A DNA stretch of 64,000 nt from Arthrobacter psychrochitiniphilus (GTDB lineage: Bacteria > Actinomycetota > Actinomycetes > Actinomycetales > Micrococcaceae): assembly GCF_003185915.1 (NCBI RefSeq), contig NZ_QHLZ01000002.1, forward strand, positions 310,001 to 374,000, in the 5' to 3' direction. The notes under the pieces were generated by a model. It was not told where the DNA came from, did no database searches, and was given only the letters and a program-made list of their open reading frames with translations. Positions 9,201 through 18,188 of this stretch are shown here, one piece after another. Within the stretch, counting starts at the first letter, position 1, and each line of letters opens with the position of its first letter. Both the position numbers and the translations under genes were made by a program.

Positions 9201-9967
9201 GTGTGAAGCTGGCGGATCTGGCCGAGGGCAGCGAAGAAAAACACATTTCCTTCGCCATGACCCAGGCCGGGCCGGTTCCTGTCATCACGTCCCCGGAATG
9301 GTCGGGTTCGGAGACGGGCGGGCGGCGCTACTCACCGTTCACCCAAAACATCGAACGGCTCAAGCCCTTCCATACGCTCACCGGGCGCATGCACTTCTTC
9401 CTGGATCACGACTGGATGATCGATATTGGCGAGGCCTTGCCGATCTACCGCCCACCGCTGGATATGCAGCGTTTGTTTGGGGAGCCGAAGTTCGGCCCCA
9501 ACGGGGAGAAGGAGGTGGTGGTGCGCTACCTCACCCCGCACTCCAAGTGGTCCATTCACTCCGAGTACCAGGACAACCTGCTCATGCTCTCGCTTTCCCG
9601 TGGCGGTCCCACGGTGTGGATGAGTCCGCAGGATGCCAAGTCCATCAAGGTCATGGACAACGACTGGGTGGAGGCGGTGAACATGAACGGTGTGTTCGTG
9701 GCCCGCGCCGTGGTTAGCCACCGCATGCCAGAGGGTGTGGTGTACGTCTACCATGCCCAGGAACGCACTATCGATGTGCCCAAGTCCGAGGCCACCGGCC
9801 GGCGCGGCGGCATCCACAACTCTCTGACCCGGCTGTTGGTCAAGCCGTCTCACCTGATTGGCGCCTACGGGCAACAGACCTACGCGTTCAACTATCTTGG
9901 CCCAACAGGTAACCAGCGAGACAACGTTTCCACTATTCGTCGCCGTTCCCAGGAGGTGCAGTACTAA
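6254..9967 (+). CDS. narG: Respiratory nitrate reductase alpha subunit
   Basis: NarG is the catalytic subunit of membrane-bound nitrate reductase. It reduces nitrate to nitrite on the cytoplasmic side at a molybdenum bis-MGD centre. The 1237-residue length fits the family. The FS0 cluster ligands are visible as His63-x3-Cys67-x3-Cys71-x34-Cys106, the same spacing as in E. coli NarG, and the expected YADLPVASPQ segment near the molybdenum Asp ligand follows. There is no Tat signal, as expected for NarG. Its TAA stop shares a base with the narH ATG. It heads a five-gene unit, narG-narH-narJ-narI-narK. Confidence 0.97.
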   Translation: MTAEPIVAGVDGPASDAMLKLGRFFTKWDESADSRAVFREGGRAGDIFYRDRWSHDKVVRSTHGVNCTGSCSWKVYVKDGIITWESQQTDYPSVGPDSPEYEPRGCPRGAAFSWYTYSPTRVRFPYARGVLVDMYREAKSRLKDPVLAFAEVAGDPEKRKKYQNARGKGGLVRTSWAEALEIAAAAHVNTIKNYGPDRCSGFSPIPAMSMVSHTIGTRFVQLVGGVMTSFYDWYADLPVASPQVFGDQTDVPESGDWWDATYLMMWGSNVPVTRTPDAHWMTEVRYRGTKVIAISPDYADNTKFADEWLPAQAGTDAALAMGMGHVTLKEFFVDRQVPFFQDYVRQFTDLPFLVRLEKNNDGTYNAGKFLTAAFVPGNELEEDAAFKTMLFDKVSGTAIIPNGTLGHRYSKTGEGKWNLDLTGIEPALSLEEVSTESAEVLLPCFEDPGGAGSVLRRGVPTTVVGGHLVTTVYDLMLAQYGVGRPGLPGDWAKDYNDTSTPYTPAWQEEITSVPAQACIRIAREFARNAEQSKGRSMIIMGAGICQWFHGDTTYRAILALVMLTGCMGRNGGGWAHYVGQEKTRPLTGWVSLANALDWSRPPRTMIGTGYWYMHTDQWRQDGYSADALKSPLSTGSLDGMHTADALAQSARLGWMPFYPFFDKNPLDIADQAIAAVAAGEAPDEKTWVAQSLKSRALDLAIEDIDAPENWPRTLILWRSNLFGSSAKGNEYFLRNLLGTHNNVMGQDSEASLKPKTVKWHEKGPEGKLDFLMSADFRMTSTTLLSDVVFPAATWYEKHDLSSTDMHPFVHAFTPAIDPPWETKTDFEMFHLLAEEFSRQSAKHLGTRKDLVTVPMIHDTVGQIAQPGGVVSDWREDGIDGVPGANMPNFTIVERDYTAIAHKLAAVGPLADKLGFTVKDVNYKLDKALDHLAKANGVMMGGYAHGRPAIDTDAKMAEAILTFSGTCNGQLAVAGFKELEKRTGVKLADLAEGSEEKHISFAMTQAGPVPVITSPEWSGSETGGRRYSPFTQNIERLKPFHTLTGRMHFFLDHDWMIDIGEALPIYRPPLDMQRLFGEPKFGPNGEKEVVVRYLTPHSKWSIHSEYQDNLLMLSLSRGGPTVWMSPQDAKSIKVMDNDWVEAVNMNGVFVARAVVSHRMPEGVVYVYHAQERTIDVPKSEATGRRGGIHNSLTRLLVKPSHLIGAYGQQTYAFNYLGPTGNQRDNVSTIRRRSQEVQY

Positions 9968-11697
9968 TGCGTGTAATGGCTCAAATGGGCATGGTCATGA
10001 ACTTGGACAAGTGCATTGGCTGCCACACGTGCTCCGTCACGTGCAAGCAGGCATGGACCAACCGGGCAGGGGTGGAATACGTCTGGTTCAACAACGTAGA
10101 AACCCGCCCCGGACAAGGCTACCCACGCCGCTACGAGGATCAGGAAAAGTGGAAGGGCGGCTGGGAGCTGAACAAGCGCGGCCGCCTCAAGCTCAAGGCC
10201 GGTGGGCGTGTAAAGAAGCTGTTTGGCCTATTCGCCAACCCCATCCAGCCCGAACTCAAGGACTACTACGAGCCCTGGACGTACGACTACAAAACCCTCG
10301 TTGACGCCCCCTTGGGCGATGACTTCCCCGTGGCACGGCCCAAGTCCCTGATCACCGGCAAGGACACCAAGATCACATGGAGCGCCAACTGGGATGACGA
10401 TCTGGGCGGCACCGAGGAAATGGGTCACCTGGACCCGATCGTGGAGAAGGTGCGCCGCGAGTCCGAGGACAAGATCAAGTTCGAGTTCGAGCAGACGTTC
10501 ATGTTCTACCTGCCCCGCATTTGCGAGCACTGCCTGAACCCCTCCTGCATGGCTTCATGCCCGTCCGGCGCCATTTACAAGCGCGTGGAGGACGGCATTG
10601 TTCTGGTGGATCAGGACCAGTGCCGCGGCTGGCGCCAGTGCATGACAGGCTGCCCGTACAAGAAGATCTACTTCAACCACAAGACCGGCAAGGCCGAGAA
10701 GTGTACGTTCTGCTACCCGCGCATCGAGGTGGGCCTGCCCACCGTCTGCTCTGAAACCTGCGTTGGCCGGCTGCGGTACTTGGGACTGTTCCTGTACGAC
10801 GCCGATGCCGTCACCGCTGCTGCCTCGGTCACCGACCCGCAGGATTTGTACCAGGCGCAGATGGATGTGCTGCTGGATCCCAACGATCCCGCCGTCATCA
10901 AGGCCGCCCGGGAGCAGGGCATCGCCGAGGACTGGATCGATGCTGCCCAGAAGTCTCCCGTGTATGCGCTGACCAAGGTATACAAGCTGGCTCTTCCATT
11001 GCACCCGGAATACCGCACCATGCCCATGGTTTGGTACATCCCGCCGCTCTCCCCCGTGGTTGACCTGCTCCGCGATCAGGGCCACGACGCGGAGGATTCG
11101 GGTGTGTTGTTCGGCGCCATTGACGCCTTGCGTATCCCGGTGGAGTACCTGGCGGAGCTGTTCACCGCCGGGGACACGGAGCTTGTCACGGGTGTGCTGC
11201 GCAAGCTGGCCGCCATGCGGGCCTACATGCGCGGTATTTCTCTGGGTAACGATCCCGATGAATCCATTCCTGCCTCGGTGGGCATGGACGGGGAAACAAT
11301 GTATGAGATGTACCGGCTGATGGCGATCGCCAAGTATGAGGAACGCTATGTGATCCCGAAGGCACACGCCGAGCAGGCACATGACCTGGAGGAAATGGGG
11401 TGCTCCCTGGACTTCGACGGCGGACCCGGCATGGGCGCCATGGGAGACTCCCCGTTCGGCGAAGCAAGCGGACGCCCCACCCCGGTTGCCGTGGAAACGT
11501 TCAATGCGTTGCGAGACCGCCAAACCTCCGACTCCGTCGCGGGGGCAGACACCCTCCGTGGGCGTGTGAACCTGCTCAACTGGGATGGCAACGGTGCACC
11601 TGCCGGACTGTTCCCCCAGCATCACCCCACCGAGCCGGACCGCGATGAGCGTGAGGGCGACCTCGAGAGCGCGATCGAAGGCGGTGGCGGTTCATGA
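9967..11697 (+). CDS. narH: Respiratory nitrate reductase beta subunit
   Basis: NarH carries electrons from the NarI hemes to NarG through one [3Fe-4S] and three [4Fe-4S] clusters. The 576-residue product shows the first Cys motif CIGCHTCSVTC at residues 16-26, then CEHCLNPSCMASC, the Trp-containing CRGWRQC that marks the [3Fe-4S] cluster, and CTFCYPRIE with CSETCVGR. The last 70 residues are an acidic, poorly conserved tail. It overlaps narG by one base and narJ by four (ATGA). Confidence 0.97.
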   Translation: MRVMAQMGMVMNLDKCIGCHTCSVTCKQAWTNRAGVEYVWFNNVETRPGQGYPRRYEDQEKWKGGWELNKRGRLKLKAGGRVKKLFGLFANPIQPELKDYYEPWTYDYKTLVDAPLGDDFPVARPKSLITGKDTKITWSANWDDDLGGTEEMGHLDPIVEKVRRESEDKIKFEFEQTFMFYLPRICEHCLNPSCMASCPSGAIYKRVEDGIVLVDQDQCRGWRQCMTGCPYKKIYFNHKTGKAEKCTFCYPRIEVGLPTVCSETCVGRLRYLGLFLYDADAVTAAASVTDPQDLYQAQMDVLLDPNDPAVIKAAREQGIAEDWIDAAQKSPVYALTKVYKLALPLHPEYRTMPMVWYIPPLSPVVDLLRDQGHDAEDSGVLFGAIDALRIPVEYLAELFTAGDTELVTGVLRKLAAMRAYMRGISLGNDPDESIPASVGMDGETMYEMYRLMAIAKYEERYVIPKAHAEQAHDLEEMGCSLDFDGGPGMGAMGDSPFGEASGRPTPVAVETFNALRDRQTSDSVAGADTLRGRVNLLNWDGNGAPAGLFPQHHPTEPDRDEREGDLESAIEGGGGS

Positions 11698-12314
11698 GCC
11701 GCAAGGATCAGGTGACGTTCCTGGCTGCGGCGTGGTGCCTGTCCTACCCGGATGAGCTGTTGCTGGAACGGGTTCCGCTCATGCGGGCCGCACTCGGCGA
11801 GTTCCCCGGAGCCCTGGCCCCGTTCGCCGTGGTGCTTGATTCCTTCCAAGACAATGATTTGATGGCGCTGCAGAGCCAGTACGTCGCAGAGTTCGATCTC
11901 GGCAAGCGCCACGCCCTGCACCTCTCCTACTGGACCGACGGCGATACCCGCCGCCGCGGCGAGGTCCTCGGGGCGTTCAAGAAGGTGTACCGCGGTTCCG
12001 ACACCCTGGTGAACACGCGCGGAGAATTGCCCGACTTTTTGCCCATGGTGCTTGAATTCGCGGCAACCGTTGACATGGCCACAGGTAAAGAATTGTTGCA
12101 GCAGTACCGGCCCAGCCTTGAGCTGATCAAATTTGGGCTGCTGCGTGATGACTTGGCGCACACCGAGATTGTGCAAGCCGTTTGCAACACGCTGCCCGGG
12201 GCCTCCCCGGCAGATGAACAAGCCGTCATGCGGATGGCAGGCTTCGGCCCGCCCACCGAATCCGTGGGTCTGGACCCTTACGACCCCCGGCTGCTGCCCA
12301 TGAAAGGGGCATGA
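11694..12314 (+). CDS. narJ: Nitrate reductase assembly chaperone
   Basis: NarJ is the delta chaperone that binds apo-NarG and allows insertion of the molybdenum cofactor before the complex docks on NarI; it is not part of the final enzyme. The 206-residue, mainly helical protein belongs to the TorD/DmsD/NarJ family, with the YVAEFDLGKRHALHLSYWTDGDTRRRG region as the conserved core. Its position between narH and narI and its four-base overlap with narH support the call. Confidence 0.94.
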   Translation: MSRKDQVTFLAAAWCLSYPDELLLERVPLMRAALGEFPGALAPFAVVLDSFQDNDLMALQSQYVAEFDLGKRHALHLSYWTDGDTRRRGEVLGAFKKVYRGSDTLVNTRGELPDFLPMVLEFAATVDMATGKELLQQYRPSLELIKFGLLRDDLAHTEIVQAVCNTLPGASPADEQAVMRMAGFGPPTESVGLDPYDPRLLPMKGA

Positions 12315-12317
12315 GCT

Positions 12318-13064
12318 ATGGATATTTTCCTCTGGGGCGTGCTGCCCTACGTCATGGTTGTCATCTTGGTGGGCGGCTCCCTGTGGCGGTACAAGTTTGA
12401 TCAGTTTGGCTGGACCACCCGCTCCTCCCAGCTGTACGAGTCCAGGCTGCTGCGGATTGGCTCGCCCATCTTTCACTTTGGATTATTGGCCGTCATTGCC
12501 GGGCACTTCTTTGGTCTGGTGATCCCGAAGTCATGGACCGAAGCGGTTGGCATGACGGAGAGCCTGTACCACTTCAACGCGCTTTTTGTTGGCACCATTG
12601 CCGGAGTGGGGACGTTGGGTGGCATCATCATCCTCATCATCCGCCGCCGCAAAACCGGCCCGGTTTTCATGGCCACCACCAAGAACGACAAGATGATGTA
12701 CGTGGTGCTGGTGGCTGCGATCATCTTTGGCTTGTGGACCACATTGGCCAGCGTGTTCTGGCCCTCTCATGACCTGACCTACAGGGACACCGTCTCGCCC
12801 TGGTTCCGTTCGTTGTTCATCTTCCAGCCAGATGTGGCCGCCATGGCTGCGGCACCGTTCGCGTTCCACCTTCATACCTTGGTAGGCATGCTGTTGTTCA
12901 TGGTGTGGCCATTTACCCGTTTGGTTCACGCCTTCACAGCCCCTCTGCACTACTTGTTCCGGCCCTACATCGTCTACCGCTCACGGGACAAGGGGGCCAG
13001 CGTGGCAAACCGTCACGGCTGGTCCGACGTTGGCACCCACGACCGCGACACCCAGCACCGCTAG
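12318..13064 (+). CDS. narI: Respiratory nitrate reductase gamma subunit
   Basis: NarI is the membrane cytochrome b that oxidises menaquinol and passes electrons to NarH. The 248-residue product has five hydrophobic segments. Candidate heme-ligand His residues lie in FHFGLLAVIAGHFFGL and in the C-terminal FHLHTLVGMLLF...LVHAFTAPLHY region. The ATG at 12318 follows the narJ stop by three bases. The hydrophilic C-terminal tail is short. Confidence 0.95.
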   Translation: MDIFLWGVLPYVMVVILVGGSLWRYKFDQFGWTTRSSQLYESRLLRIGSPIFHFGLLAVIAGHFFGLVIPKSWTEAVGMTESLYHFNALFVGTIAGVGTLGGIIILIIRRRKTGPVFMATTKNDKMMYVVLVAAIIFGLWTTLASVFWPSHDLTYRDTVSPWFRSLFIFQPDVAAMAAAPFAFHLHTLVGMLLFMVWPFTRLVHAFTAPLHYLFRPYIVYRSRDKGASVANRHGWSDVGTHDRDTQHR

Positions 13065-13077
13065 CCCAGGAGAGAGA

Positions 13078-14322
13078 ATGGCACGAGAAACATCCGCACC
13101 CGCGCCTGCCCAACAAGCAGTTAAGGGCCAAGCTCTGAACTTAGTTATGGCCACTGCAGCTTCGGTGGTGGCCTTTTGGGCTTGGAACATGATTGCCACC
13201 CTGAGCACGCACTACGCCCACAACATGGAGCTCTCTGCAGGGGTCATGGGCGTTCTGGTGGCTATGCCCATCTTTGTGGGCTCGCTAGGGCGCATAGTGG
13301 TGGGCGCCATGACGGACAAACACGGTGGACGCGCCCTTTTCACGTTCGTTTTGCTTGCCACCATTCCAACAGTTCTTCTGGTCGCCTTGGGCGGGTCGTT
13401 GAACTCCTTCACGATTGTCCTCATTGGCGGGTTTTTACTCGGTGTGGCGGGCACTGTGTTTGCCGTGGGCATTCCCTTTGTCAGCGCCTGGTACCCACCA
13501 GCTAGGCGCGGCTTCGCCACGGGCGTCTTTGGTGCCGGTATGGGTGGAACCGCCCTAGCCGCGTTCTTGAACCCGCGTCTGGTGAAGTCCATTGGCTACG
13601 TGCCCACTCACTTGCTCGTTGCTGTTTTGCTGGCTGTGATGGCGGTCCTGGTCTGGTTCTTCATGAAGAACGCACCCGATTGGGTACCCAGCAAGGAACC
13701 CGTTCTGCCCAAGCTTCTGGATGCCTCTAAGCTGGCTGTCACCTGGAAACTGTGCTTCCTGTACGCGGTGGTCTTTGGCGGCTTTGTCTCCTTCGCAACG
13801 TATCTGCCCACCTACCTGCGCGATGTTTACGAATTTGACCCGAGCTCAGCCGGAGCCCGAACTGCCGGATTTGCCCTAGCTGCCGTGCTTGCCCGGCCCA
13901 TTGGTGGTGTGCTGGCAGATAAAATAGGGTCCAAGCCCGTTGTCATTGCTTCGTTGGCGGGTGTGGCTATTTTGGGCTTCCTGGTAGCCATGGAACCAGC
14001 GGCTGACGTTGAAGCTGGCCCCATCTTCATTGGCCTGGCTGCAGCGCTTGGCTTGGGCACCGGCGGCGTCTTTGCTTGGGTGGGCAAACTGTCCCCGGAA
14101 GGAAAAATGGGAACTGTGGGCGGCATCGTCAGTGCCGCCGGCGGGCTCGGCGGCTACTTCCCGCCCCTGATCATGGGCATGACGTACAACCCCGACGCCG
14201 AAAGCTACAAGTACGCCATTGGTCTTTCACTTCTGGTTGTCACCGCCATGGTGGCCTTGTTGTTCGCGCTGTTCTTTGTTAAAGACCGGGCAAAATCACC
14301 AGTGACTTCGGCCATCCCATAG
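13078..14322 (+). CDS. narK: NarK-type nitrate/nitrite transporter (MFS)
   Basis: The product is a 414-residue, 12-segment major facilitator protein of the nitrate/nitrite porter family. It should import nitrate or exchange nitrate for nitrite to feed NarG. Family marks are SLGRIVVGAMTDKHGG between helices 2 and 3 and the glycine-rich nitrate signature in GGIVSAAGGLGGYFPP. The frame opens at 13030 inside narI, but the ATG at 13078, directly behind the Shine-Dalgarno GGAGAGAGA, is the better start. It is the last gene of the nar unit. Confidence 0.93.
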   Translation: MARETSAPAPAQQAVKGQALNLVMATAASVVAFWAWNMIATLSTHYAHNMELSAGVMGVLVAMPIFVGSLGRIVVGAMTDKHGGRALFTFVLLATIPTVLLVALGGSLNSFTIVLIGGFLLGVAGTVFAVGIPFVSAWYPPARRGFATGVFGAGMGGTALAAFLNPRLVKSIGYVPTHLLVAVLLAVMAVLVWFFMKNAPDWVPSKEPVLPKLLDASKLAVTWKLCFLYAVVFGGFVSFATYLPTYLRDVYEFDPSSAGARTAGFALAAVLARPIGGVLADKIGSKPVVIASLAGVAILGFLVAMEPAADVEAGPIFIGLAAALGLGTGGVFAWVGKLSPEGKMGTVGGIVSAAGGLGGYFPPLIMGMTYNPDAESYKYAIGLSLLVVTAMVALLFALFFVKDRAKSPVTSAIP

Positions 14323-14388
14323 TCCTCCCCCTGTCTTTCCCCCTTTTCCTTCTACCCTGTTCCTCCTTGCCCTTCCTCAAACCCGCAG

Positions 14389-14430
14389 GCGGCATGCCGG
14401 GCACCTGCCCGGCACGCCGCTCCCGTTTTT
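14389..14430 (+). terminator. Terminator of the nar operon
   Basis: GCGGC-A-TGCCGGGCA pairs with TGCCCGGCA-C-GCCGC around a two-base loop (one internal mismatch), followed by TCCCGTTTTT. It lies 67 bases after the narK stop. Confidence 0.82.
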
Positions 14431-14568
14431 GACATGGCGGGAAACTTTTTGCTACACATTTTGGCGCAGAGCAGCCCCTAGGTAAAAAATGGCCGCCAAT
14501 ACTGCGTAGGATTGATAGATGTGGTCCTTCGCCTAGGGTCATCCCCAACCGACAGGTGGATAAGTTCC

Positions 14569-17500
14569 GTGACGTACTCCTCCGCTGGCTCGCCCTTGAT
14601 GACGCGGATCGCCGAGTTTACTGAGAATTCCATTGCCGCCGGCCGCGCCTACGCCGATGAGGACCGCGTTAGCGACATTGTGTTGGAACCGGCAACGGGC
14701 CTGCTCTCCGGCAAGGTGACAGGCACCCAGGTGTACCGGCCCACGGCCAAACTGGTCCGTGAGCACGACGGCGTCATCGCCTGCCGGGTGGGTATCTGCA
14801 ACTGTTCTATCCGGCAAAACTGTAAGCACGTGGTGGCACTGATTGCTGCGGCCGAACACGATCCCTCATTCACTGACTTTTTTGTCCCGGAAGAATCCCC
14901 GCGGGAACCCACCTTCCTAGAAACTCTCTTGGCCAAGGCCAAGGACAGCAAGTCTGCACCTGCCCCGAGCACGGAGATCACTGCAGATAACTCCTGGGAG
15001 GCCGCCCTTTCGGCGCTATTGCCCCCCGCAGCCTCCGCCCCCAGCCCGGACACTCCCGCTCTGGGCCTGCAGTTTGAACTTCACGTTCCCCCGCCGCGCT
15101 TTTCCTACCGGGGCCGGGGCAGTACGGTTCCCTCCCAGCCGGTCCTGAACGTCCGGCCCGTGGTCATGGGAACCCGCGGCAAGTGGGTCAAATCCGGTGT
15201 CAGCTGGTCAACGCTGGGCTACCTCTCCTACGGTGGAGCCCACGATCGCACCCAGCTTGAGTGGCTCACCGAGTTCCTGGCCTCGCATAGCCCCCGCCAA
15301 ACTAATCACGGAAATGCCGGGGCGTGGCTGTCCTTGAACGACTTTGCCGGCCGGAACCTGTGGCAGCTTCTGGGCACAGCCCACAAGAGCGGGATTGCGC
15401 TCATTCATTCCGGCACGGGCGATCCCATCCGGGTCAGTGGCGAAGCCGTGACGCTGCAGCTGGACGTGACCCAGGATGACTCTGGCGCCTTGGATGTTGG
15501 CCCGCTAATAGAGCTCGAGGGCGCACCCGTCACCGCCGAAATCGTGGGCCAGATTGGCTCCCCCGTCTATGGCCTGTTCTTTTCCGACCCGGCCGACCCC
15601 AATGCAACAGCAACCGCCGCTACTCAAGGCCGCAACGCCGTCGTCCGTGGCAGCGTTACACTGGCTCCGCTGCCGGGGGAAACGTCCCCGCAACTGCTCG
15701 AATTTGCGCTGCGCAAGGAAGCCATCCACATTCCGGCGCAGGCCAGGGAGAAATTCCTAACCCACTTCTACCCGTCCCTGAAGCAGACCGCCCCAGTGGT
15801 CTCGGCCAATAATTCCGTGGAATTGCCGGCCTACACGGAACCCACGTTGTCCCTGCTGGCAGCCTACGGCAGTGACCATACCGTGCGGCTGCACTGGGAA
15901 TGGCACTACCCTGTGGGCGCCCGGGTGACGTCGCTGCCGCTGTGGCCCGATCTGGGGGAAACTGCTGTTCGCGACACTGGCGCCGAGGCCCGTCTGCTGG
16001 CCAGTGTGGGCGCGCCGTGGGAGGACATCACTGCCATGGGCGTGGCAGCCAATCATGCGTGGGGGGATCCTACACTGGCGGCCACTGCGGCGTTGAGTGA
16101 TCTGAACACCTTGACCTTCACCGAAATTGTCCTGCCACGTCTGGCGGAGCTGCCCGGCGTTGAGGTGAGCACAACTGGAGATATTGCCAGCTACCGCGAG
16201 GTCACTGAGGCTCCCATTGTCACTATTTCCACCAAGGCCACGGATGAGCGGGACTGGTTCGATCTGGGCATTGTGATCACGCTCGAGGGCCAGTACGTCT
16301 CCTTTGCTGCCGTGTTCTCCGCCTTGGCCGCCGGCAATACCCGCATGTTGCTGCCCAGCGGCGCCTATTTCTCCTTGGACCGCCCCGAACTGCACCAGCT
16401 GCGTGCCTTGATTGATGAGGCTCGCAGCCTCAATGACAACAAGGACGGCGAGCTACGCATCAGCCGCTTCCAGGCCGGGTTGTGGGATGAGCTGGCCCAA
16501 CTGGGCATTGTGGATGAGCAGGCGCAGGCGTGGCGTGCGGCCGTTTCCGGGCTGCTCGACGGCGGCCCACCCGAGCCGCTGCCGGCTCCTGTCGATTTAC
16601 ATGCAACTCTGCGCCCGTACCAGCTTGAGGGTTTCAACTGGCTGCATTTTTTGTACAGTTACGGGCTTGGCGGCGTGCTGGCTGATGATATGGGCTTGGG
16701 TAAAACCGTGCAGACACTGGCGCTGATATGCCAAGTGAAGGCGGATAACCCCGGCCATTCGGAGCCGTTCCTGGTAGTGGCACCCACCTCCGTGGTGGGC
16801 AACTGGGCCAGTGAAAGCGTGAAGTTCGCGCCGGGGCTAAAGGTTGTCACCGTTTCAGAAACCTTTGCCAAGTCAGGGCTGGTGTCAGCGGACTTCTTTG
16901 CCGGAGCGGACATTGTCATCACCTCCTACGCACTGTTTCGCATAGATTTTGCCGAATACGCGATGCAGCCGTTTGCCGGGTTGATCCTGGATGAGGCCCA
17001 GTTCGTCAAGAACCACCAGTCCAAGGCATACCAGTGTGTGCGTAAATTGAAGGCACCCTTCAAACTGGCTGTCACGGGTACTCCCATGGAAAATAACCTC
17101 ATGGAACTGTGGGCGCTGCTTTCCATTGTGGCCCCGGGCCTGTTCCCCAGCCCCAAGCGTTTTGCTGAGTTCTACCAACGTCCCATTGAGAAGAACGCCG
17201 ATTCCGAGCTGCTGGGCAAGCTGCGTGCCCGGGTCAAACCGCTTATGCTGCGCCGCACCAAGGAAGCAGTCATTGATGACCTGCCGGCCAAGCAGGAGCA
17301 GATTCTAGAAGTTGAACTAAACCCGCGCCACCAGAAGATCTACCAAACACATTTGCAGCGTGAACGGGCCAAGATTTTGGGCTTGCTGGAGGATGTGAAC
17401 AAAAACCGTTTCACCATCTTCCAATCCCTGACCCTGCTCCGTCAGCTCAGTTTGGATGTCTCTTTGGTAGATGAGGGCCAGGCCGGTGTGCGCTCCTCCA

Positions 17501-18000
17501 AGTTGGATGTACTTTTTGAACAGTTGGAGGATGTGGTCAAGGAAGGCCACCGCGCCTTGATCTTTAGCCAGTTTACTGGCTTTCTGGGGAAGGTGCGGGA
17601 GCGTCTCATTGCCGAGGGCATTGACTTTACTTATCTGGACGGTGGTACCCGGAACAGGGCCGCCGTGGTGGATGAATTCAAGAACGGTGACGCCCCGCTG
17701 TTCCTGATCAGCCTCAAAGCTGGTGGTTTCGGCTTAAACCTGACCGAGGCTGACTACGTTTTTATTCTGGATCCCTGGTGGAACCCGGCCTCTGAGGCGC
17801 AGGCCGTGGACCGTACACACCGTATTGGGCAAAAGAAGAACGTCATGGTGTACCGGCTGGTTGCCAAGGACACCATCGAGGAAAAGGTCATGGCCCTGAA
17901 GGCGAAGAAATCGCAACTGTTCTCGGATGTCATGAGTGGGGATTCGCTCTCCAGCGGGGCCCTGACAGCCACGGATCTGGCGGGCCTGTTCCGCGACTAG
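14569..18000 (+). CDS. SNF2-family helicase with N-terminal SWIM zinc finger
   Basis: This is a large (about 1143 residues) Swi2/Snf2 ATPase. Near residues 70-85 the SWIM finger CNCSIRQNCKH is visible. The C-terminal half holds the helicase motifs: LADDMGLGKT (I), DEAQ (II), TGTPMENN (III), then GGFGLNLTEADYV and the final DRTHRIGQ (VI). Such bacterial proteins are thought to remodel DNA-protein complexes, but their role is unsettled. The frame opens with TTG at 14512; GTG 14569 is chosen because AGGTGGA lies eight bases before it, with ATG 14599 as the other option. It converges on hspR. Confidence 0.9.
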   Translation: MTYSSAGSPLMTRIAEFTENSIAAGRAYADEDRVSDIVLEPATGLLSGKVTGTQVYRPTAKLVREHDGVIACRVGICNCSIRQNCKHVVALIAAAEHDPSFTDFFVPEESPREPTFLETLLAKAKDSKSAPAPSTEITADNSWEAALSALLPPAASAPSPDTPALGLQFELHVPPPRFSYRGRGSTVPSQPVLNVRPVVMGTRGKWVKSGVSWSTLGYLSYGGAHDRTQLEWLTEFLASHSPRQTNHGNAGAWLSLNDFAGRNLWQLLGTAHKSGIALIHSGTGDPIRVSGEAVTLQLDVTQDDSGALDVGPLIELEGAPVTAEIVGQIGSPVYGLFFSDPADPNATATAATQGRNAVVRGSVTLAPLPGETSPQLLEFALRKEAIHIPAQAREKFLTHFYPSLKQTAPVVSANNSVELPAYTEPTLSLLAAYGSDHTVRLHWEWHYPVGARVTSLPLWPDLGETAVRDTGAEARLLASVGAPWEDITAMGVAANHAWGDPTLAATAALSDLNTLTFTEIVLPRLAELPGVEVSTTGDIASYREVTEAPIVTISTKATDERDWFDLGIVITLEGQYVSFAAVFSALAAGNTRMLLPSGAYFSLDRPELHQLRALIDEARSLNDNKDGELRISRFQAGLWDELAQLGIVDEQAQAWRAAVSGLLDGGPPEPLPAPVDLHATLRPYQLEGFNWLHFLYSYGLGGVLADDMGLGKTVQTLALICQVKADNPGHSEPFLVVAPTSVVGNWASESVKFAPGLKVVTVSETFAKSGLVSADFFAGADIVITSYALFRIDFAEYAMQPFAGLILDEAQFVKNHQSKAYQCVRKLKAPFKLAVTGTPMENNLMELWALLSIVAPGLFPSPKRFAEFYQRPIEKNADSELLGKLRARVKPLMLRRTKEAVIDDLPAKQEQILEVELNPRHQKIYQTHLQRERAKILGLLEDVNKNRFTIFQSLTLLRQLSLDVSLVDEGQAGVRSSKLDVLFEQLEDVVKEGHRALIFSQFTGFLGKVRERLIAEGIDFTYLDGGTRNRAAVVDEFKNGDAPLFLISLKAGGFGLNLTEADYVFILDPWWNPASEAQAVDRTHRIGQKKNVMVYRLVAKDTIEEKVMALKAKKSQLFSDVMSGDSLSSGALTATDLAGLFRD

Positions 18001-18018
18001 CCTCACGTCAAACATCTG

Positions 18019-18188
18019 TGTGGGCCCACGCACGCGAGGGTCCCCGGCCGAGGAACGAGTCCGGGGAGCGGGTGGTGGGCCCCCGCCCGCGAGGGTCCCC
18101 GGCCGAGGAACGAGTCCGGGGAGCGGGTGGTGGGCCCACGCCCGCGAGGGTCCCCGGCCGAGGAACGAGTCCGGGGAGCGGGTGGGGA
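18019..18188. repeat. Three tandem copies of a 55-bp hairpin element
   Basis: The unit beginning GAGGGTCCCCGGCC recurs at 18036, 18091 and 18146 with a constant 55-base period and near-perfect identity. Each unit can fold by TCCCCGG pairing with CCGGGGA around a 13-base loop. The array fills the gap between the stops of the SNF2 gene and hspR and ends flush with the hspR stop codon. It probably acts as a bidirectional terminator. Relatives with the same ends occur at 19709-19763 and 30907-30957. Confidence 0.88.

Noticed and set aside
10555..11625. 356-codon minus-strand frame opposite narH
   Set aside because: It is a shadow of narH, with His/Gln-rich low-information sequence and no recognisable domain.
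18019..18188. Possible CRISPR array
   Set aside because: The 55-base units are repeated almost throughout, with no unique spacers, and no cas genes are present.
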